From Rehmannia glutinosa (taxonomy: Eukaryota; Streptophyta; Magnoliopsida; Lamiales; Orobanchaceae): a stretch of DNA of 64,000 nucleotides. The notes below the pieces were generated by a model. That model saw only the letters and a program-made list of their open reading frames with translations. It did not search any database and was not told the DNA's origin. Below are positions 44,229 through 55,105 of this stretch, piece after piece (position 1 is the stretch's first letter; every line of letters starts with the position of its first letter). The DNA is taken from contig JABTTQ020002549.1 of assembly GCA_016081115.2 (NCBI GenBank), forward strand, positions 124,001 to 188,000, in the 5' to 3' direction. A program made the position numbers and the translations under genes.

Positions 44229-45215
44229 TGGATACTCCTCTCCATTGGAGTAATATTGTTTCCGGCGAAGATATGCAGAACTTGTTCGCGAATCAAACAG
44301 ATTTGCAAAGATCCTTCGCCGCAATTACACGGCTCCGATCATCCTGGTATGATCCTTATTTCGAATGTGTTGACTGGAAATAATTACCACTCATGGATAT
44401 GATCGATGTTGATTGCTCTTGGAGCTAAAACAAAGTTAGGATTCATCGGTGACAAAACAAAATTACTGTTGAAGGATCGATGCTTATGCGAAGTGGAAGA
44501 AGGTTGATGGGATGGTGACAAGTGGATTTTAAACTCAATCTCGAAGGATTTATCGAGGCATTCATCTACGCTAATTCAAACTAAAGAATTATGGGAGGAT
44601 ATAGCTCAAAGGTTTGGTGATAGTAATGGTCCTCTGTTATTTCAACTACGAAGGAAATTACTACCGTAGACAAGGTAATCTATCGTTGCAACCTATTTTA
44701 CCAAACTTAAACGACTCGGGATGAATATGCTAGTATTGTGATGGTGCCTCGAGTGCACTGTGGAACTAGTAAGTCTTCGATGAGTTTAGATCCGAATACA
44801 AAGTTGATGCAATTTTTGATGGGGTTAAGTGATAGCTATGAACATGTTCGCAAATCAAATACTATTAATCGAGCCATTACCTGCTTTGTAAATAAAGCTC
44901 ACTCTATGGTGTTGAGTGTTGAAAAACAGAGCCAAGTGCAAACTACCTTTTCGTGAGTCACATGACAATATGGCTATGTATGGACGAGCAAATAGTGGAT
45001 ATGGTAGAGGTTTACCATTCCGAGAAATCTTTGGATCGTAATCTGGAACGCAGGTAGAGGAAGAGGTAGTTTGAAGAAGTAAAAAAGGATGAGCTAAACT
45101 CACATGTGAGCATTGTCACATAACTCGGTCATGAAAAGGTGAATGCTTTAAACTTATAGGCTATCCCGATTGGTACAAATTGCCTAAGGAGATGAGACAC
45201 ACAAACTTGTGAGTA
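44229..45215 (+). pseudogene. Copia 2 gag
   Basis: ATG at 44229 (MDTPLHWSNIVSGEDMQNLF). The core is spread over frames: GMILISNVLTGNNYHSW (about 44347-44398), TKLMQFLMGLSDSYEHV (about 44800) and a zinc-knuckle-like CEHCHITRS...ECFKLIGYPDWYK (about 45107-45181). Many frameshifts; a dead capsid gene. Confidence 0.8.
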
Positions 45216-45429
45216 ATCGTGTTGTTTCACACCCAAAGGAAAAAATATGACAGACAAAGCGGATGCCACGATTGCCGACCTTATTCAACAAGAGATTGCA
45301 AAATTTATGGCCTCACAAGCAAAGATCTAGTTCCACTACTTTGGCACATACTCCACCTGGCCAATTTCATGGACTATGCGGTATGAGTAATCTTGATCAT
45401 CGATCAAGATATGCTATGACATGTGATCA

Positions 45430-48400
45430 TTGGAGAAGTTGATAAGGAGGCTTGGATCATTGACACAGAGCTAGTAGACACATGTGTGTCAATCTAGATT
45501 GCATGACTCATGTGCGGCCAGTTCATACTCAAATCACAGTTCATTTACCGATGGTTCCTTTAAACATGCTACACACATTGGTCATGTTTGTTTGAATCCA
45601 AAACTTACACTCACGAGATGTTCTATATGTACCTTCTTTTCAAAGACAACCTTCTTTCGTGGCTCAATTAACCCAAAATACCTCTCTAAAGTGCTTGTTC
45701 TTTTCTCGATCATTGTCTCGCAGACCGGTGACCGAGGAAGTAGTGGCCAGGGGCAAAGTGTATGGCAAGCTCTATATTTTCCCTTCATGTTCCTTCTCAT
45801 CCAATAATCAGTTCAATCGTAATAATGTACTGTTGCTTCTTCATTTCATGTTAATACTCTTGAAATGTGGCATCATAGATTGGGGCATGCTTCCCCCACT
45901 GTGTTGAGTCATTTACCTTTCCTTTTCGATGTTTGTATTTTTGATAAACAACAACTTTCTTTGAAATGTGAAGTTTGCCACAAATCCAAACAACCTAGAT
46001 TGGTTTTTCCTCCGAGTGATTCTTATGATGCTCATAATTTTGACTTGATACATGTTGATTTATGGGGACCTTATTCTGTTACCTCTTTACTTCACACTCC
46101 TTTTATGTTGACTATAGTGGATGATCATAGTAGAGCCACTTGGATATTCTTGATTCAACATAAAACTGAAGTGCCTAAGGTGCTTGAGAGATTTATTCTC
46201 ATGATTAAAAACACGTTTAATGGTGTTATTAAGGTGGTGCATAGTGATAAATTGTCTGGAGTTTGTAAATAAGGATTGTGCACAGTTGTTCCATGCACAT
46301 GGAATTTTACACCAGAGAACTTGTGTTTATACCCCTCAGCAAAATGGGGTAGTGGAGAGGAAACATAGGACTCTGTTGGATATGGCTAGAGCTCTTATGT
46401 TTCATTCTAATCTTCCTTCCAGATTTTGGCCTTTTGCCTTGTTGACAGCCACACACATTATAAACAGGCTTCCTAACTCTGTCATTCATTGGAAAACCCC
46501 CTATGAACTGCTCTATAGCCACTCTCCTGATTATACACTTCTAAAGCCTTTTGGCTGTTTGGTGTATGCCACCAATGTTCACCCTCAGAAATCCAAGTTT
46601 GACTCTAGAGCCAATAAATGTATTTTTCTGGGGTATGAACAAGGGAAGAAAGGCTATAGGTTGTATGACTTGGACAACAATCAGTTGATGGTGTCCAGAG
46701 ATGTTGTTTTTATTGAGGATGTATTTCCTTTTGCAGCTGAGCCTCCTTCTACATCTGCTCCTTCCATTTCTCCTTTGATTGGTCCTTCTGTTCCTTATCT
46801 AGATGACTCATATATTCCTGCTCCTTCCAATATGCCTCCTCATTCCATAACACCTACTAGTACATCTCCTCTCTTGCCTAGGAGAAGTACTAGGCCACAC
46901 ACTAAACCTGCATGGATGTCAGATTTCATTGTCAATACTGCTAATACACCTGCTCCTACCACTGCTCTCCAAGGTACTGGTTCTACTATGCCCTCTATCC
47001 TGTTTGTTCTTTTCCTTATTCACCTTTCTTTTTTTACTGCTGCTTGTTCTTCTTTCTCGACTAATATTGATTCTAGTCAAGAGCCTCACAGTTATGCTGC
47101 AGCTAAGCTTGATCCTCTTTGGGTTGCCGCCATGCAACATGAATTAGATGCGTTAGAAAGAAATAATACATTGGTGATTACTTCTCTTCCTCCTGGCAAG
47201 AAGCCCATTGGCAGTAAATGGGTCTTTAAGATCAAAAGAAAGCCTGATGGATCTGTTGAGAGGCATAAAGCCAGATTGATAGCCAAAGGTTATGATCAGG
47301 TATATGGTGTTGATTACTTGGATAGTTTTTCTCCTGTTGCTAAGTTAGTAACAATCAGAATTTTGATTGCCTTGGCTACATCCAGAGGTTGGTTCTTGTC
47401 TCATATTGACATCAATAACCTTCCTCCATGGTTACTGGATGAAGACATTTACATACTTCCTCCGCAGGTTATGCAAAAGGCGCCGCAGGGGAAGTATGTC
47501 ATCTAAAGAGAAGTTTGTATGGGCTCAAACAAGCTAGTGGGTAGTGGAACACTGAATTTTGTGGAAAATTAGTGACTTATGGATTTGTGCAAATCACCTC
47601 ATGATTTTGTTTGTTTGTGAAGACTTCGCAAGTTCATTTCTTGCTCTTTTGATCTATGTAGATGATGTACTCATAACAAGTTCCAAAGATGGAGGATATC
47701 ACCTCTCTTAAGAGATACTTGGATGGTCCTTTTACTATTAAAGACTTGGGAGAGGGCAAGTATTTTCTCGGGGGTTGAGATAGCAAGGAGTACTTCGGGA
47801 TATATCTCAATCAAAGAAAATATATCCTGGACATTTTCAAGGATCTTGGTTTGTTCTTTGTGTAAGCCGCCTACTACTCCTTTTCCTACTTGGTGTGAAA
47901 TTGATTGGGAAGGTTGGGACTCCTTTAGCAGAGCCCCGATCAATATAGAAGGTTGATTGGTAGGCTATTGTACTTGAATTTTACTGACATCGGATATTAC
48001 CTATTGTGTTCAAAGCCTACCAATTTATTAATGATCCATATTTTTCTCATTGGGAGTTGGCTCTTCATCTTTTAAGATATCTTAAGGGTTGTCCTTCTAA
48101 ATGATTGTTCTATCCAAATTTGTTTCTAATGGGAAGTTGATCGCATATAGTGATGCGATTGGGCCTCATGTGCCGATACTAGAAGGTCTTTGGTGGCTTT
48201 TGCATTTTCTTTGGTGATGCCTTAATTTCTTGGAAGACCAAGAAACAACATACATCTCTAAATCATCCATTTGAATCGAGAGTACAGACTCTTAGTTCTA
48301 CAGTTTGTGAGTTGCAATGGATTGCTTATTTGCTTGCTGATCTTGCTCTACCTATTTCTCTTCCCATTCCTTTGATGTGTGATAACCAGGCTGCTATTTA

Positions 48401-48598
48401 CATAGCTGAGAACCCTGTCTTCCATGAGTGAACTAAGTATTTGGAGATTGATTGCCACCTAGTTCGGAACAAGTTTAAGGAGGGCTTTGTTACACCACAT
48501 AAGATTGCTTCTTCTCAACAGGTTGCAGACATGTTTACCAAAGCCTTAGGGGCTGCTCAGTTCGATTTTCTTGTGTCCAAGTTGGCCATGCAAGATGT
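45430..48598 (+). pseudogene. Copia 2 pol (protease, integrase, RT, RNase H)
   Basis: Protease remnant AWIIDT at about 45450 with the catalytic region altered. Pre-integrase MWHHRLGHASPTVL and CEVCHKSKQPRL at 45865-46000, integrase core FDLIHVDLWGPYS and LTIVDDHSRATWIF, then after a frame change TPQQNGVVERKHRTLLDMAR. A 428-codon open frame runs 46220-47506: integrase C-terminus (KSKFDSRANKCIFLGYE), Ser/Pro-rich linker, and RT start (GSKWVFKIKRKPDGSVERHK, ARLIAKGYDQ). Then RT with YVDD at about 47659 and RNase H with CDNQAAIYIAENPVFHE (about 48380-48430) in broken frames. The long open frame contrasts with the decay around it. Not functional as a whole. Confidence 0.9.
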
Positions 48599-48609
48599 TT
48601 TACATGGTC

Positions 48610-48624
48610 CAACTTGAGGGGGGC
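48610..48624 (+). other. Polypurine tract of Copia 2
   Basis: aacttgaggggggc immediately before the 3' LTR. Standard for Copia elements. Confidence 0.85.
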
Positions 48625-48823
48625 TATTGAGATAATAAAGTTGGTTATATTCCTACTAAAGTTGTCAGTTGTTAGTTTGTTGGTTAGATTCTGGAAACAC
48701 GTTTTTTCTCATTTACCCACCTATAAATAGTCCATGTATACTCATTTTGGAGGATATGAAATAACACACTTTCTTGCATGTTTCCCGCCTATTTTTTCTC
48801 TTTCATTTTTCTGCAATTCTTCA
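48625..48823 (+). repeat. 3' LTR of Copia 2 (199 bp)
   Basis: Starts tattgagataataaag (TG changed to TA) and ends tgcaattcttca. Aligns end to end with the 5' LTR. Confidence 0.93.
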
Positions 48824-49239
48824 TATGGGTTTCAAGCAAAACCCTCAATAGAGTGGATTTCTTGGTACAATCTCTTTTCTTTTTTTTTTTTTATTAAACT
48901 CTGTCTGCATTTTTGTATGGGTTCCAAGTAGAGCCTTCAAGAGTGGATTTTCTGCTTAAAAATGATGTTGGGGCTTGGGGTGGTTGGATTGGCATAAGGG
49001 TGGCGCCAATGGTGGTGGTAGCTGGACAAGGGTGGTGGGTACAGTGGAAGTTGAAACATGTGGAATGAAAAATAAAAATAAAAATAAAATTAAAAAGAAA
49101 GGGAAAAAAAAAAAAGAATAGATACAAAATAAAATTTAATGACATGGAGGACGATTTGACCTTTTTTTCAAACATGGCGAATTCTCCTAACCCACCTAAG
49201 CTGCACATCATTAAATTTCTTTTTAAAACCACTCAACCA

Positions 49240-49439
49240 TTTCCACATAAGCTCATTTAGCCCGAAATCTGGCCACATGTGCCTCACATGACTTATTACA
49301 ATTAATTTCTCAATTTCGGGCTTAATTAGGACCAAAATCGCAAGTTTTCTTTAATTAAAGGACCAATTTGCAAATTGTATTTCTTACAGGACTTTTTGCC
49401 ACCGCTCTAAAGTTACAGGACTAATTTTACAATTTTGCC
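49240..49439. repeat. Right terminal inverted repeat of the 43-49 kb MULE
   Basis: Reverse complement of about 43050-43260, including words for 'ggaccaatttgcaaattg' and 'aatttcgggcttaattagg'. About 200 bp, the long TIR typical of Mutator-like elements. Confidence 0.85.
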
Positions 49440-49486
49440 CTTATAATTCCAAATCTTCCCCTCCTATTAATGTACCTCACCACCCA

Positions 49487-49655
49487 AGATTAGAAGCCAT
49501 GAGTTTGGAAATCAAGAAACAGAGGTTACGTGAATGATAGATTCTGAAACTGAAACAATATAATTTATAGATGAAAAGTTACCTTAATTAGTTGTGTCCT
49601 AGTTAATTAATAACTTTCCTTAGTTTTTCCTGATAGGATATGGAAAGATATTCCT
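49487..49655 (-). pseudogene. RING copy 6: 5' end and promoter only
   Basis: Nearly the same as 24975-25150: attagaagccatgag (start codon region, MASN), aatcaagaaa, acgtgaatgat, attctgaaactgaaac, then the TATA box and promoter boxes (gaaaagttaccttaatta, cctgataggatatggaaaga). The coding part after the fourth codon is gone; the MULE target site is 40 bases away. Confidence 0.75.
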
Positions 49656-50101
49656 TTGCTTCAGTCATTTGCATATTTGCCACAATAGGATTAATTTATA
49701 ACTAAAGGCTTGGAGAAAGCAAGGTCAAAATTTCTTACTTCTACTCTAATTGAGTATATTGACATGAAACGTTGCACTTGGATATATATGGTCATGTAAA
49801 ATAGTAGAGGCATTATTATATTTTTCTGCTTCAGAAGAGTCCCAAGCAAACTACTATTTATATGCTTGAAGAGATATATTAATTCTAGCATCAATTCGAT
49901 ATTGTGAAACCATGAACAAGATTTAAGGACACTATAGGTATTCAGAAACCATAACATTGGAAGAAGCAAAAAAAAGCAGATTAAAATGAAATTGGAATGA
50001 CAGATTATTTACAATTCCGCAAAACTAATGACTCATCTATTACAATATTGCTTACATTATCATAAAAGCTAGCACAAATGAAATAATAAGCAAAACTACT
50101 A
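49656..50101. other. Intergenic sequence
   Basis: No coding frame that I can support. It probably includes the 3' untranslated part of the kinase gene at its right end. Confidence 0.4.
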
Positions 50102-51193
50102 CTAAAACACGAGTGAGTATTTATTATTCGTCGAACCAACCATGTCTAAGAGCAGCTTCGGTGTTATTCTCTTCTCTGGATTATAAGACAAAAGCTTTTC
50201 CAGCAGATCATATCCAAAATCGGAAAGTATTGCAGTTGGAAACAACTTGTTGCAGAGGATATTATTATAAGGCTGTATAACAAAGTTAGCCCTGCTTCCT
50301 GGCAATTTGGAAAATCTTGGCCAAACAGCCTCATTTGGTGTGCCAAGAACCCTATATATTTGGTGAAGCTGCTCGATTTCAGATTCCCCTTTGAAAAGCA
50401 CTTGTTTCGACAACAATTCTGCCATTATACATCCCACTGACCACATATCGATTGCAGATGAATACGTTTTCGCTCCAAGAAGTAACTCGGGTGCTGTGTA
50501 CCAAAGAGTGACAACACGAGGAGAATATACGCTTCCAAACTGGCGGGACATACCAAAGTCGCAAATTTTCAATTCCCCTTTACTTTTTATAAGAATGTTG
50601 GAAGGCTTGAGATCTCTGTGCATGACTTTATTCTGATGAAGATATTTGACGCCCTCCAATAACTCTTTCATTAGACGTTTAACTTCGATCAGACTACTAC
50701 TAAACAACGGCCTTTTCATGTATCCGTGGAGGTCGTTTTCCACGTACTCCATCACGACGTAAACGGCATCATAATCGTCCACTGCGACTTGCTTAAATTT
50801 CACGATTGAAGGGTGATGAAGGGACTTGAGGATATCGATTTCCCTCAATGATGAAAAAGAAAATCCATCAAACTCCTCTTTTATGGCCACCATTTCTCCG
50901 GTTTTTGTATGACGAGCTCTGTAGACGATGCCAAATGAGCCGTGACTAATTTCATTCAGATTTTCATAATCATCGACGCTTACACATCCAGAAATCAGAT
51001 CCTTACTCGTACACATTAATCCCATACCAAAATCATTGATTTTCTCCACAGACTTCTTCTTGAGAGTAATCCCTTTGACCCCTTTAGATTTGTGCGCTGT
51101 TTTCTTCCCAGCTAATAAAGACGCATATCGAAAATGATTGCTATTATTATATTCAGTCTTCTTGCCGCAACAATACCGGACCCCTTTTGCCAT
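50102..51193 (-). CDS. Cyclin-dependent-kinase-like Ser/Thr kinase, single exon, shifted C-terminus
   Basis: 363 residues from MAKGVRYCCG at 51193. A CDK-type kinase domain spans about 76-343: glycine loop HGSFGIVY (84-91), VAIK with Lys105, the PSTAIRE-equivalent SFSSLRE with Glu118, catalytic HRDLKPSN (192-199), DFG (212-214), activation segment with Ser224 where CDKs usually have Thr, WYTAPE (231-236; WYRAPE is usual), then DMWSVGCIMAEL. The layout is closest to the CDK10/11/CDKG or CDKF-like groups. The first 75 residues are basic without a domain. Near 50165 one base seems missing: the other frame gives TEAALRHGWFDE and stops at 50124, which fits the normal CDK end, while the open frame ends LLLDMVGSTNNKYSLVF. 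No introns. It may be a retrogene or a lineage-specific kinase; kinase activity is plausible since all core residues are present. Confidence 0.85.
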   Translation of the reverse strand: MAKGVRYCCGKKTEYNNSNHFRYASLLAGKKTAHKSKGVKGITLKKKSVEKINDFGMGLMCTSKDLISGCVSVDDYENLNEISHGSFGIVYRARHTKTGEMVAIKEEFDGFSFSSLREIDILKSLHHPSIVKFKQVAVDDYDAVYVVMEYVENDLHGYMKRPLFSSSLIEVKRLMKELLEGVKYLHQNKVMHRDLKPSNILIKSKGELKICDFGMSRQFGSVYSPRVVTLWYTAPELLLGAKTYSSAIDMWSVGCIMAELLSKQVLFKGESEIEQLHQIYRVLGTPNEAVWPRFSKLPGSRANFVIQPYNNILCNKLFPTAILSDFGYDLLEKLLSYNPEKRITPKLLLDMVGSTNNKYSLVF

Positions 51194-51263
51194 GCCGCCG
51201 AATCAATATCTTTCTTTCACAGGATAATAGAACTAACAATTAAATGTTTATAGGATGGAACTG

Positions 51264-51325
51264 AAGCCATATACTTATAGACCAAAATGTTACCTTAGTT
51301 GAATCCTAATGGGATATGGAAAATT
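51264..51325 (-). promoter_or_regulatory. Proximal promoter module of the kinase gene
   Basis: On the minus strand: ttccatatcccattaggatt, then caactaaggtaacatttt, then TATA box tctataagtatatgg, about 75 bases before the start codon. The same boxes precede the RING genes. A second module is further upstream (51465-51510: ctttccatatcctatccg, acaattaaggtagctt). Confidence 0.7.
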
Positions 51326-51414
51326 GAAAAAACAAATGTTTATATATGGTAACGCGGTGAATAAACTGAACACATCATTAAGGAAACTGATACTGCAAGT
51401 CTTGGTGTTGTTTG

Positions 51415-52090
51415 AAATGATAGGTTTATGTCCTAATAGGATTTGGGAAGATACGGTTAATTATATATGAGAAGCTACCTTAATTGTATACGGATAGGAT
51501 ATGGAAAGATCTGTGTATATATGGTAACACAAGTAAATATAACACACATACGAAACTAATAAATGCAAGTCTTATCTTTATAACACGTGCATGTTTACTA
51601 TTTTCTAAGTGGTGGAGGTCGTTTAGAAACTTTGAGTTACCAGAGAATGTAATACGCACATTTTGGGATAATATTAGGGTGTCAATATATATGATAAGAC
51701 ACCAATATAATATAACACATTATAAGCGGATTGAGGTTGAAATTTGGCGGACATGTTCTGAATCGAATCAAAACCAAATAACTTGAATATACATAGGTCG
51801 GGTTAGAGCTAACCTGAAATGACAAAACTAACCCATTAATTTGACTCCATTGTGTGTTTTTTTTGGCAATATTTTTGATCGGTTGAATATATTATTATAA
51901 TAATTGAATTTTAAAAATTAATTAATCTATATAAATATAAATTTTTGATTAAAATTAACTCAAACAATCCATACAAATAGATGTGTTATTTATATATTTT
52001 TAAAATACATGTCATTTGAAAGTATATATAAATATCGTACATCATACATATATAACACTATATCTATATTTATATCTCTATATAGCAAAT
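51415..52090. repeat. Segmental duplicate of 30690-31321
   Basis: Partner of the repeat at 30690. The words gtcctaataggat, gagaagctaccttaatt, gtgtatatatggtaac, aagtggtggag, cacattataagcggatt, gttagagctaacctga and tatctatattt match in order. Confidence 0.8.
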
Positions 52091-52390
52091 ATGTTTAAGT
52101 GCAAATTATGACATATAAAAGTGAAATTAACAGCTGCATCAAGTAATCTTATTTTTTTTATATATATAAATGGAAATATTTAAAAAGAAAGAATAAAGTA
52201 CTGATTATTGCTCACATTTTCTTAGGGTGTTAATTAGAGTTTGAATCCTGTATATTTTTGATTCGGCATAGGCTAGGCCGAACTCATAGTCGCAGCCCAA
52301 GCTCGGTATAGTTACATTTGGGTTGTTATGTTAATAAACTTAGAAGCATATATGAGCCCATATTTGAGGCCCAATTTCTAGAAGAAGCGA
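52091..52390. other. Intergenic sequence
   Basis: AT-rich; no gene or repeat identified. The text ggctaggccgaactcatag...cccaagctcgg near 52270 is GC-richer but unassigned. Confidence 0.4.
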
Positions 52391-53938
52391 TGTTAGGAAT
52401 TTCATTGTTTAGATTTTGATGAATGCCATGTAAAACTTAGAATAGAAAGTTGGCACCCCAATTCTTGTTGTAAAATGTATTGTAACAATTAGAGTGGCCA
52501 AGCCGAGTTAAGTCGCCTACGCCTTAACATGCAAGAAGACAATCAAGACTGAAGGAAGACTCCACGCGAGACAAAGTGAGTATGGAAAATAAGAGTAGAC
52601 GAAACTATCAGAGAAGAACGGTGAGATGCACGGTGGTGGAGCATCAATCAAGTCAACTCAAGAAAAGCCAAGTCTTAAGTTGAAGTGACAGAAGAGTCAT
52701 CCAATGATTGGAAGTCGACTCTAAGTCACCTGGGAAAGCAAGGAAATGCAAATCAAGTCGAGATAATCAGAAAAGAACCGTTGCCTGAGTAAATCAAGAG
52801 ATTTACTTAAACAAGTAATATCTCCATACCACCTTTCTTGGAGTGCTCGGTCGAAGCGTGCAAAAAGAATGAACCAATGGGAAGCACTACACCGTGTCGA
52901 ACTCGAAAAGATGAAAGAACAATTCATACGAGGAAACGGCAATTCCAAGAATCGCAACAAGACAAGCCAACGATCGCAAGTGACTTTCAAAAATAAGCCT
53001 ATCTCTTCAACGGGCAAATTTTTGAAAGTTCACTATAAAAGGCCGAGGAGTTTGTTTGAGATAAAGAGAGATAGATGTATGAAACACACGTGAGATATAC
53101 AAGCACATCGAGAAAAATCGAAAAATTCTCAATCCTCAAGCCTACATTTCAAGTACATCAATCCAACACTCCCGTGAAGGAAAGAGAACTTCAATCGGTT
53201 GAAGAGGAAAATATCGAAAACAAGGGGTCTACATTCCGGAAGGATTGTAGAAAGGTTCAAGGTTGAACCAAGCCTTAAACTCTTGGAGGGCTTCGTGATC
53301 AAATCCAAAGAGTTTGAGCAAGTGAGTTTGTAGTAGCAAGGCAATCGCCCGTGAAGAAGCCGAGTCGTATGAGAAGCCGGTGAGTGATCAAGGCGTCTCG
53401 ATCGAGTCCCAAAGGATCAAGTCGGCTGTTGTGATCAAGACTTGTATCCGGGACTATTACCACTTTGTAAACCGATCATTACTTAGTGGATTCCTCCAGG
53501 AGTTGGAGAAGAGAGGAGTAGAAGAATTACCCCATCTTCGAACCTCTATAAAAATTTCATCGTGTCATTTACATTTCAAAGATTTAAATTCTCGCACTTT
53601 TAATCGCTTATATCTCACGATAAATTTGCTATCTATTTGATAAAATTATAAGTACTAAATCATGCTCTAAAATCTTGCTTAATCAAACTTAAGGGTGTTA
53701 AGTCTTCCAAGAAAGTAAAACCACGTTGAGTTAAATTATAGCCAACAACGGTGAGTTACTCCATCAACACTCATCCGAGTCATTTGAGAGATTAACTCTC
53801 TTGAGTGACTAATTCAACTGTCCATCAAGGACACGGTGTGTAGAATCAACTCGTAGTTTTAAAAGGACTAAATCGAAAATTTGGTAAGGTTTATTCAACC
53901 CCTTCTAAACCTTACACTTACACCCCTTGGGACCTACA
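52391..53938 (+). repeat. 5' LTR of Copia 4 (1548 bp)
   Basis: Starts tgttaggaatttcattg and ends gggacctaca (TGT...ACA). The other LTR is not in the window, so the left limit rests on the TGT start and on spacing. The 5 bases before it are agcga. Inside there are only short frames without known domains. Confidence 0.7.
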
Positions 53939-53940
53939 AG

Positions 53941-53954
53941 TGGTATCGGAGCGG
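53941..53954 (+). other. Primer-binding site of Copia 4
   Basis: tggtatcggagcgg, two bases after the LTR end; the tRNA-iMet complement with changes. Confidence 0.85.
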
Positions 53955-54064
53955 TTGGTTCATTGAACCCTCCGCACCGGTTCTTGAACTAGATCTTCAA
54001 ACTTTTCAAAGATCGCTTCAAAGATTTCTTAAACTTTTAAAACTCTTCTTTAAAAGTTATTATC

Positions 54065-55105
54065 ATGGAAGCAAATTTGACACGCATCCCTATGTTCACT
54101 ATTGAAGAATTTGATGATTGGAAAATTCGTATGCGAGGCTCATCTATCAAAGATTACATGATGAGATGTGGATAGTGATAGAAGATGGGCCTCTCCGCAA
54201 ATCTTAAGGTGAAACACAAATTTGCACGAAGAGTTGCGGTGAAGAAGGAGAAGAAGATGTTGCTCCCGCACGGTCATGGTTGAAAACCAAGAACCGAGTG
54301 GACAAATGATGATGAGAAAAAGATACAACCTGGACAATGTAGCAAGGACATCCTTTACAAAACCTTGGACAAAGCCATGTTCAATAAAGTCAAATCTTGC
54401 AAAACGGCTAAGGAAATCTGGGACAAGTTGACATTGATTTGTGAAGGCTCGAAAGCAAATCAAAGAAAACAAATTATCGGTGGTCGTACAAAAATTTGAA
54501 AACTTCAAAATGATCTCAGGAGAAAACCTGGATCAACTAGACGCTCGGTTCACGTAAATCACAAATGAGTCTGTCCACACTTGGAAAGGAATATACACGA
54601 AGAAATGTGTATGAAGATCCTAAAAAGTCTTCCAGTTGAATGGGAAATGAAGGTCATGGCACCGAGACATTCCATGGACCTATCAAAGACATCCAACCAT
54701 GAACTATTCTCGGACCTCAAAGCCTATGAGTTTGAGTGAGAAGAAAAGACCGAGGAAGAGACAATTTTGCACCCAAAACAACTGCTCTAATTGTTAAAGA
54801 TGGGAAGAGAGCCGAGGTCAAAGAAGTCATCGACCGGAAGAAATAGCCACGATGGTTAAAAGATTCAACAAGTTCTTTAATAAGAACTACAAGAAAGGAA
54901 AGGGTGAATCTTCCGGAAGACACTCGGCTCCCTCCAAATCAAGGGAAGATAGGCCAACCAAGAGAAGCAGATCATCAAAAAGTTGAGTATCAAAGGGCCG
55001 ACAACTCAAGAATGGAAAGAGCGATCAAAAGGTGAATATCTATGTTTGAACTGTAGACAACCGTGTCACTATGCCATTGATTGCTCATATCCTCGTAGTC
55101 GGTGA
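54065..55105 (+). pseudogene. Copia 4 gag
   Basis: Start MEANLTRIPMFTIEEFDDWK (54065), the opening typical of Sirevirus-type gag. The frame breaks repeatedly. A zinc knuckle CLNCRQPCHYAIDCSYPR (C-x2-C-x4-H-x4-C) is at about 55043-55096. Gag function (particle and RNA binding) is known for the family; dead here. Confidence 0.8.

Larger units (their letters stand above)
43985..48823 (+). mobile_element. Complete Ty1/Copia element 2 (4839 bp)
   Basis: LTRs 43985-44186 and 48625-48823 flank gag, protease, integrase, RT and RNase H in Copia order. A perfect 5-bp target duplication tatgg is present (43980-43984 and 48824-48828). The two LTRs differ at roughly 7-8% of positions by my count, so the insertion is not recent. 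Protein words are similar to Copia 1. Confidence 0.95.
43040..49449. mobile_element. Mutator-like element with 10-bp target duplication, host of a Copia insertion
   Basis: Body 43050-49439. The ends are inverted repeats of about 200 bp: left ggcaaaattacaaaattagt, then aagaaatacaatttg; right the complement of ggcaaaattgtaaaattagt. The perfect duplication cttataattc lies at 43040-43049 and 49440-49449. Without the Copia (43985-48823) the element is about 1.5 kb. Its interior includes a Ser/Pro-rich coding-like piece (43740-43950) of unknown origin. No transposase. Confidence 0.9.
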
